Shown in pieces: positions 44,552 to 51,715 of a DNA stretch of 64,000 bases. Source of the DNA: Alphaproteobacteria bacterium (lineage in GTDB: Bacteria; Pseudomonadota; Alphaproteobacteria; MPNO01; UBA2964). The translations under genes were made by a program, and so were the position numbers. The DNA lies in NCBI GenBank assembly GCA_012103315.1, contig WLWZ01000010.1, positions 104,397 through 168,396 on the forward strand, in the 5' to 3' direction. Each line of letters opens with the position of its first letter. The stretch's first letter is position 1. The notes under the pieces were generated by a model. That model was given only the letters and a program-made list of their open reading frames with translations, did not search any database and was not told the DNA's origin.

Positions 44552-45904
44552 ATGGTTGATCGAAGAGATATCGAACTCAGTGAATTAGTTTCTTACCCCC
44601 GCGAGACGCTCGATATCGAAATAAAAGGCTGGTTGGATCTGAATGATCACGATCAACGTGCCGATCTTGCAAAAGCTATTTTGGCAGTTGCGAACAATGG
44701 TGGTGGATACGTGGTTGTGGGATTGTCAGAAGACTCAGCCGGTCAATTCAAATTAGATTCAAAATGCCCCGATAGTTTAACCTCTTTCAAACAAGACGAC
44801 GTTCAAAACGCGGTGCAGAAGTACTTGGAGCCAGTAATCCAATGTACTGTGCACCATATTTCTCACCCATCAGGTAAACGACAATTGCCCATTGTGTTGG
44901 TTCCGGGCGGGCACAGAGTTCCGATAAAAGCAAAGATTGGGTCTCCAGATGGCAAATTAGTTCAAAACCGTGTTTATATACGTCGTCCTGGTCCGAGGAG
45001 TGAAGAACCCCAAACACCTGCCGAGTGGGATCAGTTGTTTGAGCGTTGTATCCGATCTAGAAGCAACGAGCTATTGGATGGATTTCGTGACATATTGACG
45101 GGAGGCACCTTAAGCCCAAACACGGAAGACCCTCCGCTAACGGATCAACTAACGGAATATACCGAAAGCTGCGAGGGACGGTGGCTAAGTCTTGTAGAAA
45201 ATCTTCCTACAGACGCTGCACCCCGGTTTTCCAATGGAAGCTATTCATATAGTGCCGTTATCGATGGAGAATTTCCTGTTGAACCGTTACCAAAGTTTAG
45301 AAATACGTTACGGCATTCCCTTCGAAATCATTCGGGCTGGCCACCATTCCCTTTTATAGAAGGAGAATTTTGTGGCCCTAAACCAGTAGAAGATGCTGTG
45401 GAGGCTTGGTTTGGTCCCAATGAAGATGGTGAATTTGAAAAACCTTCTCGCTCTGACTTTTGGCGGGTATCACCAGAAGGCAAATTCTATACGCGGAAGG
45501 GGTATGATGAAGACGGTAGATTTGCAGAAATCGATCCAGGCACAACTTTCGACATTACAACGCCGGCCTGGCGCGTAGGGGAGCTTCTTCTCCAAACAAA
45601 TTATGTCGCTGTTGCAATGGGAGCAATGGATGCGGATATTTTCTTACGCTTAAAGTGGGAGGGTCTTAAGGGACGTAAACTTGTTTCAATCGGCAACCCA
45701 AGGAGGACAATTTACCATACCTTGACCAGCGCTCAGAACGAATTCGAAACAGAAGTTTCTACAAAGGTCTCAGCTCTTAACGACATGTTACCAGAGGTCG
45801 TTTACGACATTCTTAAACCCGTTTACACGCTTTTCGAATTCTTTGAATTACCTAAAAATTTGGTAGACGAAGAAATTCGTGAACTCCGAAAGAATCGATA
45901 TTAA
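44552..45904 (+). CDS. Schlafen/AlbA_2 domain protein, possible defence or regulatory gene
   Basis: 450 residues from ATG 44552 (an in-frame TTG three codons earlier is possible). The N-terminal 10-165 region is an AlbA_2/Schlafen-type domain: PRETLDIEIKGWLDLNDHDQ, DLAKAILAVANNGGGYVVVG and LVQNRVYIRRPGPRSEEPQ. The remaining 280 residues match nothing I recognise. The gene is visibly more AT-rich than its neighbours and sits alone between housekeeping translation genes and a catabolic operon, as an inserted accessory gene would. AlbA_2 proteins occur both in transcription regulators and in anti-phage loci. It converges with, and overlaps by four bases, the gene at 45901. Confidence 0.78.
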   Translation: MVDRRDIELSELVSYPRETLDIEIKGWLDLNDHDQRADLAKAILAVANNGGGYVVVGLSEDSAGQFKLDSKCPDSLTSFKQDDVQNAVQKYLEPVIQCTVHHISHPSGKRQLPIVLVPGGHRVPIKAKIGSPDGKLVQNRVYIRRPGPRSEEPQTPAEWDQLFERCIRSRSNELLDGFRDILTGGTLSPNTEDPPLTDQLTEYTESCEGRWLSLVENLPTDAAPRFSNGSYSYSAVIDGEFPVEPLPKFRNTLRHSLRNHSGWPPFPFIEGEFCGPKPVEDAVEAWFGPNEDGEFEKPSRSDFWRVSPEGKFYTRKGYDEDGRFAEIDPGTTFDITTPAWRVGELLLQTNYVAVAMGAMDADIFLRLKWEGLKGRKLVSIGNPRRTIYHTLTSAQNEFETEVSTKVSALNDMLPEVVYDILKPVYTLFEFFELPKNLVDEEIRELRKNRY

Positions 45905-46890
45905 ATCCGCTGTTCTACACCGCGTTTGCGGCCTTGGCCGACATCGATAAACAAATCATCGACTGTTAGCTCTTTCTTGATCAGCCCTTGTTCGTGGCTG
46001 TAATTGGCCATGTTTTCCAATGTTTTGCGGTTCTGTTCACCGAGCCCGTATTCCCACGGGTCTTTGCCGAGCAGCTGTTCCTGTTCTTCCCAGGCCTCCC
46101 GGTACCACGCAAGCGGCACAATGCGCGGATTTACCATCTCTTTCATCGCGATAGCTTTTGACCTATTGAGCGCGTGATACATGTTGATCGGTACCCAGGG
46201 GTATTGCTCGATGATTTCCTTCTTGATGCCGGTGATATGCATAATCGGGAACATGCCAGTTTTTTTAAAGAAGCTTACTTCTTCATTCTTGTAGTCCGGG
46301 AACAAGCGCGCGACACGTGGGTCGCCGTTGATAAACGGTTTGATGATCGACGAATGGATACAGGCGTCCAGCTCACCCTCGGCGACCATGGTTTCGACGG
46401 ATTTGTCATCGGGTAGCGTTTGCAGCTTGATATCGTCGGGTAATTCGACAGGAATGTCTTGGTCCAACTCCTGATACCAATCGATGGACCGGTGTGGCAC
46501 GCCATATTCATGCTCGAGAATACCCTTCATCCACAGGATAGCGGTGACCTGCCAATGTTTGATACCAATCTTCTTGCCGATCAGGTCTTTCGGTTCTTTG
46601 ATCCCGGCATTGGAGTTGATGAACACAAAGCCGTGCCGAAATCGGCGATGTAGAAACACCGGGATCGCGTCGAACGGTTTGTCCTGATCCTTGGCAACGA
46701 GATAGGTTGAGCAAGATGCCTCCGCCATGTCGAAGTCTTCATTGTTATAGAAGCGCCAATGCCGCGTTGTAGAATCCATGTCGGTGAGAACAGTCAGGTC
46801 GATGCCGTCAGGTTTGACGATGCCGTCGATGAGTGGACGCGTGATTGCGTAGTCACCGCAGGCGAGAGTAAGAGGAATATTCTTGGACAT
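45901..46890 (-). CDS. 4,5-dihydroxyphthalate decarboxylase-like protein, no signal peptide (copy 2)
   Basis: 329 residues, the same length as the protein at 16823 and alike throughout: PLTLACGDYAITRPLIDGIV at the start, LIGKKIGIKHWQVTAILWMK, KKTGMFPIMHITGIKKEIIE and the ending VDDLFIDVGQ. There is no leader. It follows the cyclodeaminase-like gene (46911) by 20 bases on the same strand, so these two form a cassette. It probably handles an aromatic or heterocyclic acid; whether it decarboxylates is inferred from family names only. Confidence 0.8.
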   Translation of the reverse strand: MSKNIPLTLACGDYAITRPLIDGIVKPDGIDLTVLTDMDSTTRHWRFYNNEDFDMAEASCSTYLVAKDQDKPFDAIPVFLHRRFRHGFVFINSNAGIKEPKDLIGKKIGIKHWQVTAILWMKGILEHEYGVPHRSIDWYQELDQDIPVELPDDIKLQTLPDDKSVETMVAEGELDACIHSSIIKPFINGDPRVARLFPDYKNEEVSFFKKTGMFPIMHITGIKKEIIEQYPWVPINMYHALNRSKAIAMKEMVNPRIVPLAWYREAWEEQEQLLGKDPWEYGLGEQNRKTLENMANYSHEQGLIKKELTVDDLFIDVGQGRKRGVEQRI

Positions 46891-46910
46891 TTCGGGTGTC
46901 TCTCCGTTCC

Positions 46911-47939
46911 TTAATCAATCGGTCCGATACTGCCGGTACCGGTAAAGGGCAAGCGAATGCCGACGCCTTTTTCCACTGCTTTTTCATAGACGTAATGACA
47001 CATCGCGATGTCGTGCGCTACCAGACCTGTCGTATGAATTAAGTTTCGTTCGGTGTCGCTTTCGCGGCCCGGCACCTCGCCACGCACCAGCTCGTGAATT
47101 TCGCCGTGCAGCATGTCATGCGTGAACGTGCCAGCTTCGGCGGAGGCCCGAAAATGCTTCATCAGCATGTTCATTTCCCAGCTATCGACGACGACCTTAT
47201 CCATCAGCGGCCAACCTTCGGGATCGAATTCCCGTCGGGTGAAGGAGACATAGGTCGCGCCGGGTTTGAGCCAGGGCTCGCGGCACATAATCTCATCACT
47301 GGTTGTTCCGCCTATCCCAATATCGGCGTCGCGTACGACCTCTTCGATAGAGTCTTTGGCAACGACATTGATGCCGAGCTTTGCTGACCATTTCTCGGCA
47401 AAGGCTTCACGGGTCTGAGGATTGCGCGATGTGCAGCGAATTTCCTCTATGCCGTCATAGAGTTCAACCAGACAGCGAAGCGCGTTTGTGGCCATGGTGC
47501 CAACGCCGACAATGCCAACGACCTTTGGGTCTTTGGGGCCGAGCCATTTAAGCGGCAAAGTGGTCGCAGCGGCACTGCGGATGGCATAGGTCCAATGCTC
47601 TTCGACGATGGCTTTGTTGGTACCAGTGTTAGGGTCGGCAAGGATGATATAGCGCCCGCATTCGAGCTGCCCGACAGTGTTGCGATTGCCATCATCAAAA
47701 TAGTTGTAGAGTCGGACGCCGGTGATCGGTGTTTCCTTCAGCAGCGCGCATTTAACATGCCAGTGATTGTGGAATGGTTCGCCGACATCGAGCTTAAAGC
47801 TCGGCGGCGTCGCAGCCATGACGGAGCCTTCGCCTTGCATCCGATAGACATCTTCTGCGATCTGCAGTGCTTCCTTCGCACTCAGCAAATCAACCGTATC
47901 GGCATAGGGAATGAAGAGAACGCCTTCATTGTCAGTCAT
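46911..47939 (-). CDS. Ornithine cyclodeaminase/mu-crystallin family protein (copy 2)
   Basis: 342 residues, a clear relative of the protein at 11528: GVLFIPYADTVDLLSAKEAL, FHNHWHVKCALLKETPITGV, VVGIVGVGTMATNALRCLVE (nucleotide site) and GESDTERN-like PGRESDTERNLIHTTGLVAH. Compared with copy 1 it has a short extra C-terminus (GTGSIGPID). GGAG lies 11 bases before the ATG. It heads a two-gene cassette with the dihydroxyphthalate-decarboxylase-like gene. Substrate unknown. Confidence 0.88.
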   Translation of the reverse strand: MTDNEGVLFIPYADTVDLLSAKEALQIAEDVYRMQGEGSVMAATPPSFKLDVGEPFHNHWHVKCALLKETPITGVRLYNYFDDGNRNTVGQLECGRYIILADPNTGTNKAIVEEHWTYAIRSAAATTLPLKWLGPKDPKVVGIVGVGTMATNALRCLVELYDGIEEIRCTSRNPQTREAFAEKWSAKLGINVVAKDSIEEVVRDADIGIGGTTSDEIMCREPWLKPGATYVSFTRREFDPEGWPLMDKVVVDSWEMNMLMKHFRASAEAGTFTHDMLHGEIHELVRGEVPGRESDTERNLIHTTGLVAHDIAMCHYVYEKAVEKGVGIRLPFTGTGSIGPID

Positions 47940-47967
47940 AGGTTTTCATACTCCAGTTAGCTCGTTC

Positions 47968-48038
47968 GTCATCCCGCACTTGATGCGGGATCCATTCTTC
48001 CTGTCATCCTGTGGACCCCGGATCAAGTCCGGGGTGAC
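47968..48038. repeat. Paired palindromic repeat (REP/RPE-like element)
   Basis: Two hairpins lie head to head: one around TCCCGCACTTGATGCGGGA (47972-47990) and one around ACCCCGGATCAAGTCCGGGG (48015-48034). The second is the inverted version of the first with minor changes (GTCATCCCGCACTTGATGC against GTCACCCCGGACTTGATCC). This motif type is a common dispersed intergenic repeat in Alphaproteobacteria. It lies between the cyclodeaminase-like and RidA genes; it could fold into an mRNA stabiliser or terminator. Confidence 0.8.
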
Positions 48039-48058
48039 GAGCGGTGTCGTTGTGAACA

Positions 48059-48436
48059 TCAATCCAGTATCGCGATGGCTTCGATCTCCATGATCAACTC
48101 GCGCCGCACCATGGAGTCTACTACCAGACATGTTGCAGCCGGGTAGAGCTCTTTAAAGAATTTTGGGCGCCATTCCAAAATGGCCGGAAATTGCGTCAGG
48201 TCGGTCAGGAAAATGTTGATCTTGACGATATCGGACATGTCGCCACCAGCGGCTTCAACGGCACTTTTGAGATAGCCAAAAACCCGCTCGGCATGGGGGC
48301 CGGGTTCCAGGTTACCGGCTTCGGCTTCAGGGTTGGCAGTTTGCCCCGAAATGAAGACCATCTTGCCCTTTTTGACAACGTGCGTGAATTGCCCGGGTGG
48401 TGGCAGACCGGGGACCTCTACGACTTCAAATCCCAT
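48059..48436 (-). CDS. Rid family protein lacking the deaminase arginine
   Basis: 125 residues. VPGLPPPGQFTHVVKKGKMV, FISGQTANPEAEAG and VKINIFLTDLTQFPAILE show the RidA/YjgF fold. At the position of the catalytic Arg (PARSC in RidA) this protein reads PAATC (A101), so imine deaminase activity is doubtful; it fits Rid subfamilies of other or unknown function. Its position next to an ornithine-cyclodeaminase-like gene (imine chemistry) is suggestive. The palindromic repeat lies downstream. Confidence 0.85.
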   Translation of the reverse strand: MGFEVVEVPGLPPPGQFTHVVKKGKMVFISGQTANPEAEAGNLEPGPHAERVFGYLKSAVEAAGGDMSDIVKINIFLTDLTQFPAILEWRPKFFKELYPAATCLVVDSMVRRELIMEIEAIAILD

Positions 48437-48571
48437 AACATTTCTCCCTGAAATATTTATCTCTTGTTGCGATCAAATTGAGCGATGGTGCTGGTTCTGT
48501 CAACGGCAGGCGCGCTACCAACGGGCGTATGATTGGACTAAGCTCGTGATCGAAAATGCAAGGAGGACGCT

Positions 48572-48991
48572 GTGGCTGAACGGACGAAATTTCATAAGGT
48601 CAAAATTGAGGACGCGCCGACGCGTTCCCTACCGATGGGGCGTGGCACGGTATTTGGCTGCGTCGACCCCAGCGTTGGATCGAGCAATGTCGATGTACAT
48701 GTAAATGTTATCGAGCCGGGCGCCAGCCGGGGTGAAATTCATTATCACGCGAAGGCCGAGAATGTTTATATCGTGATGGATGGCCAGCTTGAGGTTTGTA
48801 TTGAGGTTGGCCAGCGTCATGTGCTCGAGGTTGGCGAGGTTGGTTTCATTCCGCCGGGCGTCGTGCATACGGCGACCAACGCGCGATCAGATATCGCCTG
48901 CAAGATCGTTGAGGTCTACGCCCCAGCAGGGAAAGATTTTCACGAAGTTGATGACTGGCCAGACGGAATTCAGCCGCCGGATGGTGACTAG
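48572..48991 (+). CDS. Cupin-domain protein A
   Basis: 139 residues from GTG 48572, which follows AAGGAGGACGC, a strong ribosome site. Cupin motif 1 is GEIHYHAKAENVYIVMDGQL and motif 2 is PPGVVHTATN. Small single-domain cupins bind a metal and act as dioxygenases, isomerases or ligand sensors. It ends in a four-base overlap with the convergent cupin gene at 48988, to which it is moderately similar. Confidence 0.87.
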   Translation: MAERTKFHKVKIEDAPTRSLPMGRGTVFGCVDPSVGSSNVDVHVNVIEPGASRGEIHYHAKAENVYIVMDGQLEVCIEVGQRHVLEVGEVGFIPPGVVHTATNARSDIACKIVEVYAPAGKDFHEVDDWPDGIQPPDGD

Positions 48992-49362
48992 TCGTCGATG
49001 ACGAAATCGAACTGATCACCCGCAGGGGTGTAGACTTCAAATATTTCGAACGGTTCATCACTGACATTGGTCAGTGAGTGTTTCTGACCGGCCGGGATAT
49101 AGATGACGTCATCTTCTTTGATGGTATAGGTCGTACCTTCGACGACGAGCTGTCCCTGACCTTTTTTGACGATATAGACGTTATCGGCGTTGGTGTGGTG
49201 GTGATAACGGCCGCCGGGCTCCTTGGGATTGAGCCGGTTTAGATGGACGTCGACTTTTTCTGCCCCGATATCCGAGTTGATCAAGCGGAGCTGGGTGCCG
49301 CGATCACCTTTCATCGGGGTGACGGGGGCGTCGGCAAGATTGAGAATGCGAAACTCCGGCAT
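48988..49362 (-). CDS. Cupin-domain protein B
   Basis: 124 residues. Motif 1 is GGRYHHHTNADNVYIVKKGQ and motif 2 is PAGQKHSLTN. It resembles cupin A through the whole core (NVYIV, EVY-PAG near the end), so the convergent pair may be an old inverted duplication. It follows the nickel/cobalt transporter gene by ten bases on the same strand, and so may be transcribed with it and eutA. Function unknown. Confidence 0.87.
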   Translation of the reverse strand: MPEFRILNLADAPVTPMKGDRGTQLRLINSDIGAEKVDVHLNRLNPKEPGGRYHHHTNADNVYIVKKGQGQLVVEGTTYTIKEDDVIYIPAGQKHSLTNVSDEPFEIFEVYTPAGDQFDFVIDD

Positions 49363-49372
49363 TGAAGGTCTC

Positions 49373-50101
49373 CTAAAGAGTCGTCAAAAGCGCTGCGATG
49401 CTTGGATAAGAATGGATCATAACAAACGCGCCAATCGCGGCAGTCCCTGTTCCGATCGCTAGGTTAAAGCGTTTGAAGCTTTGATTGCCTTTACGGGCGC
49501 TGGCCATGATTGGCCAGGCGATTGCGGCAGACAGGATTCCCATGCCGAAGACCGAACCAACACCGAATACTAGTACATAGCTCAGAGCCTCGATGGTCGA
49601 GACCTGTTGGCTTACGGCGAGGAGCAGCAATGCGGCAGACCCAGCCAGCCCATGCATAAGGCCTACGGTTAGCGCCCGCGAGGGCAGGTTAGACCGATGC
49701 TCATGTTCATGGGCGGTGGTGTTGTGTTCAGCGCCTTCTTTATGGCTGTGAAAATGGATATGAGAACCATTATTGCGATGTTCATGGGCGTGTACGTGAA
49801 TACGTTCCCGCACAATTCTCTGAATTACATCAACGCCCAAACCTACAAGGATGAGCCCGACGAGAAATTCCAACGCCCCAGCGATGCGTTCTGGAAAGGC
49901 CACACCTGACAGGATAATTGCTGCGCAAACGGTAAACAACGTCACCGTATGGCCGATGCCCCAGGCGATACCGGTTTTGACAGTCTCCCGGATAGAGCGG
50001 GATCGTGTCGCAAGCGCAGCGACGGCGGCGATGTGATCGGCATCAAGCGCGTGGCGTAGCCCAAGCAAAAAACCAACGGCGAGAATAGAAAGAAGGGTCA
50101 T
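49373..50101 (-). CDS. NiCoT-like nickel/cobalt permease with His-rich loop
   Basis: 242 residues with about six membrane helices. GLRHALDADHIAAV (residues 14-27) is the metal-selectivity signature of NiCoT transporters (RHAxDADHI). GIGHTVTLF is the second conserved segment. The loop at about 98-137 is very His-rich (IHVHAHEHRNNGSHIHFHSH), likely a cytoplasmic metal sink. It starts nine bases after eutA, with the ribosome site CAGGAG inside the end of eutA, so the two are co-expressed. Cobalt for the B12 cofactor of an EutA client is the simplest reading. Confidence 0.85.
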   Translation of the reverse strand: MTLLSILAVGFLLGLRHALDADHIAAVAALATRSRSIRETVKTGIAWGIGHTVTLFTVCAAIILSGVAFPERIAGALEFLVGLILVGLGVDVIQRIVRERIHVHAHEHRNNGSHIHFHSHKEGAEHNTTAHEHEHRSNLPSRALTVGLMHGLAGSAALLLLAVSQQVSTIEALSYVLVFGVGSVFGMGILSAAIAWPIMASARKGNQSFKRFNLAIGTGTAAIGAFVMIHSYPSIAALLTTL

Positions 50102-50110
50102 TGAGTGGTT

Positions 50111-51640
50111 TTACTCCTGACCGGGTGACGTGAACAGGAGCGACTTGATGATGAGGGGAACGACCTGTGTGTCTGGCATGAACTCGCCGATATCGACGAA
50201 ATCGAAATCACGCAGCTGCACATTGTCGACCGAGATGACTTCACCCGTCACGTCCAGCTCTTTGACGAGAATGTTACCGAGCGTACGGCCGGCATCGCCA
50301 TCCATCATAACGACGACAGGCAGTTCGGGGTCAGCAACGGTTTTTGGCAGGCCATTGCAAATTCCCTGCGCCAAAGCAAAGAGGCGCGCGTGTAAGGGAT
50401 CACCGCCCCAACGGAAGGCGATGGCGACACGGTCTTCACCTTCGATCATGTCGAGGCGTTTCATCGCATCCTGAATGCTGGTCGTGACTTCCTCTGCGGT
50501 GAAGTCAACGCTCAGGTCAATGCTCAAACTGGCAACTGGAACATTCCGAACCGGCAGTTTTTCTTTCTCGGACAGAAAGATTGTATTGCCGCTGACCTGC
50601 ACGGTGAACTGCGAGGCACCAACGACAGTGGCCCGAATACCATGACCTGGATCATAGACTTTTTCGGGAATGCGCTTGTCAGCCAGGGCATGGCGCAAAT
50701 CATGTGCGATGGAGCGACCGAGATCGCCACGATCCTCTTCTTCGCGCCGATAAACATATTCGGAGACACCCCCTGAGAAAGTGATGCCGTCAATGGCAGG
50801 TGTTTGGGGTAGGTTTTCTGTTAGAAGAAGCGCCTTGCAGAGATCGTCGTCAGGCTGGCGTGTTGCGAAAGAAACGATGACGTCAACCATACGACTGACG
50901 ATCTTCTTGCGGTCTTCCTTGGACAGTACTTCGCCTAGTTTCAGCGTGACGCCAACATCTTCGGCGACTTGCTCAGCTGGGGCTTCGATACGGACCATCT
51001 TGCCGTCATCATCAAACGCGATCAGGCGACCACCAACAGCAAAGGCCGATGTCGACAACAACTTGCCACCATGACACAGGCCGAGTTTGATCGTGCCGCC
51101 ACCAATGTCGATATTGAGAATAGTTGAATGTTCCTGGCGGGAAAGTGCTACCGCTCCGGACCCGTTGGCTGCCATCAGCGCTTCAAGATTATGACCCGCA
51201 GAGGCGCAGACAAACTTGCCGGATTCCTCAGCAAACAGATCGGCGATGGCGCGAGCATTGTTCCGCTTGAGGGCTTCGCCGGTTAGGATCACCGCACCGG
51301 TATCGATGTCTTCTGGTGTAAGCTCGGCTTCCTTATAGGCATTGCCAAAGAACTCTTTTAGGTCGTCAGCATCGATTGTGTAATCGTTGCGATAGGGCGT
51401 TAGCAGAATGGGGGACCGCCATAGGACTTGACGATTTACCACGACGAACCGGCTGGACAGACCTTCTGCAAGACGTTGCAGGTGAACCTTGGAGAATATC
51501 AAATGAGATGTGGAGGAGCCAACATCGACACCGACGGTCGTCAGTTCGACGTTATCCTGTTTCCAAATGGTGTCCGCCAGATCTTGCTCTTGTTCTGGCG
51601 TCATACTGATATGTTCAAAACCTAGGTCGTGCACGTCCAT
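50111..51640 (-). CDS. eutA: Ethanolamine ammonia-lyase reactivating factor EutA
   Basis: 509 residues of the actin/Hsp70-like ATPase fold. Phosphate motifs are GVDVGSSTSHLIFS (37-50) and NIDIGGGTIKLG (176-187); ITFSGGVSEYVYRREEEDRG is a typical EutA segment. EutA releases damaged cobalamin from ethanolamine ammonia-lyase (EutBC) using ATP. No eutB or eutC lies within this window, so the client enzyme must be elsewhere or beyond reach. AAAGAGG precedes the ATG. It is followed closely by a cobalt/nickel permease gene and preceded by a UbiD-type gene 75 bases upstream. Confidence 0.9.
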   Translation of the reverse strand: MDVHDLGFEHISMTPEQEQDLADTIWKQDNVELTTVGVDVGSSTSHLIFSKVHLQRLAEGLSSRFVVVNRQVLWRSPILLTPYRNDYTIDADDLKEFFGNAYKEAELTPEDIDTGAVILTGEALKRNNARAIADLFAEESGKFVCASAGHNLEALMAANGSGAVALSRQEHSTILNIDIGGGTIKLGLCHGGKLLSTSAFAVGGRLIAFDDDGKMVRIEAPAEQVAEDVGVTLKLGEVLSKEDRKKIVSRMVDVIVSFATRQPDDDLCKALLLTENLPQTPAIDGITFSGGVSEYVYRREEEDRGDLGRSIAHDLRHALADKRIPEKVYDPGHGIRATVVGASQFTVQVSGNTIFLSEKEKLPVRNVPVASLSIDLSVDFTAEEVTTSIQDAMKRLDMIEGEDRVAIAFRWGGDPLHARLFALAQGICNGLPKTVADPELPVVVMMDGDAGRTLGNILVKELDVTGEVISVDNVQLRDFDFVDIGEFMPDTQVVPLIIKSLLFTSPGQE

Positions 51641-51715
51641 ATCCTCTTTCTCTCGATCTCATTGATACGGCGACGGCGGGAATGATCCCGCCGCGCGTTG
51701 TAAAAGTCGCCTGCG

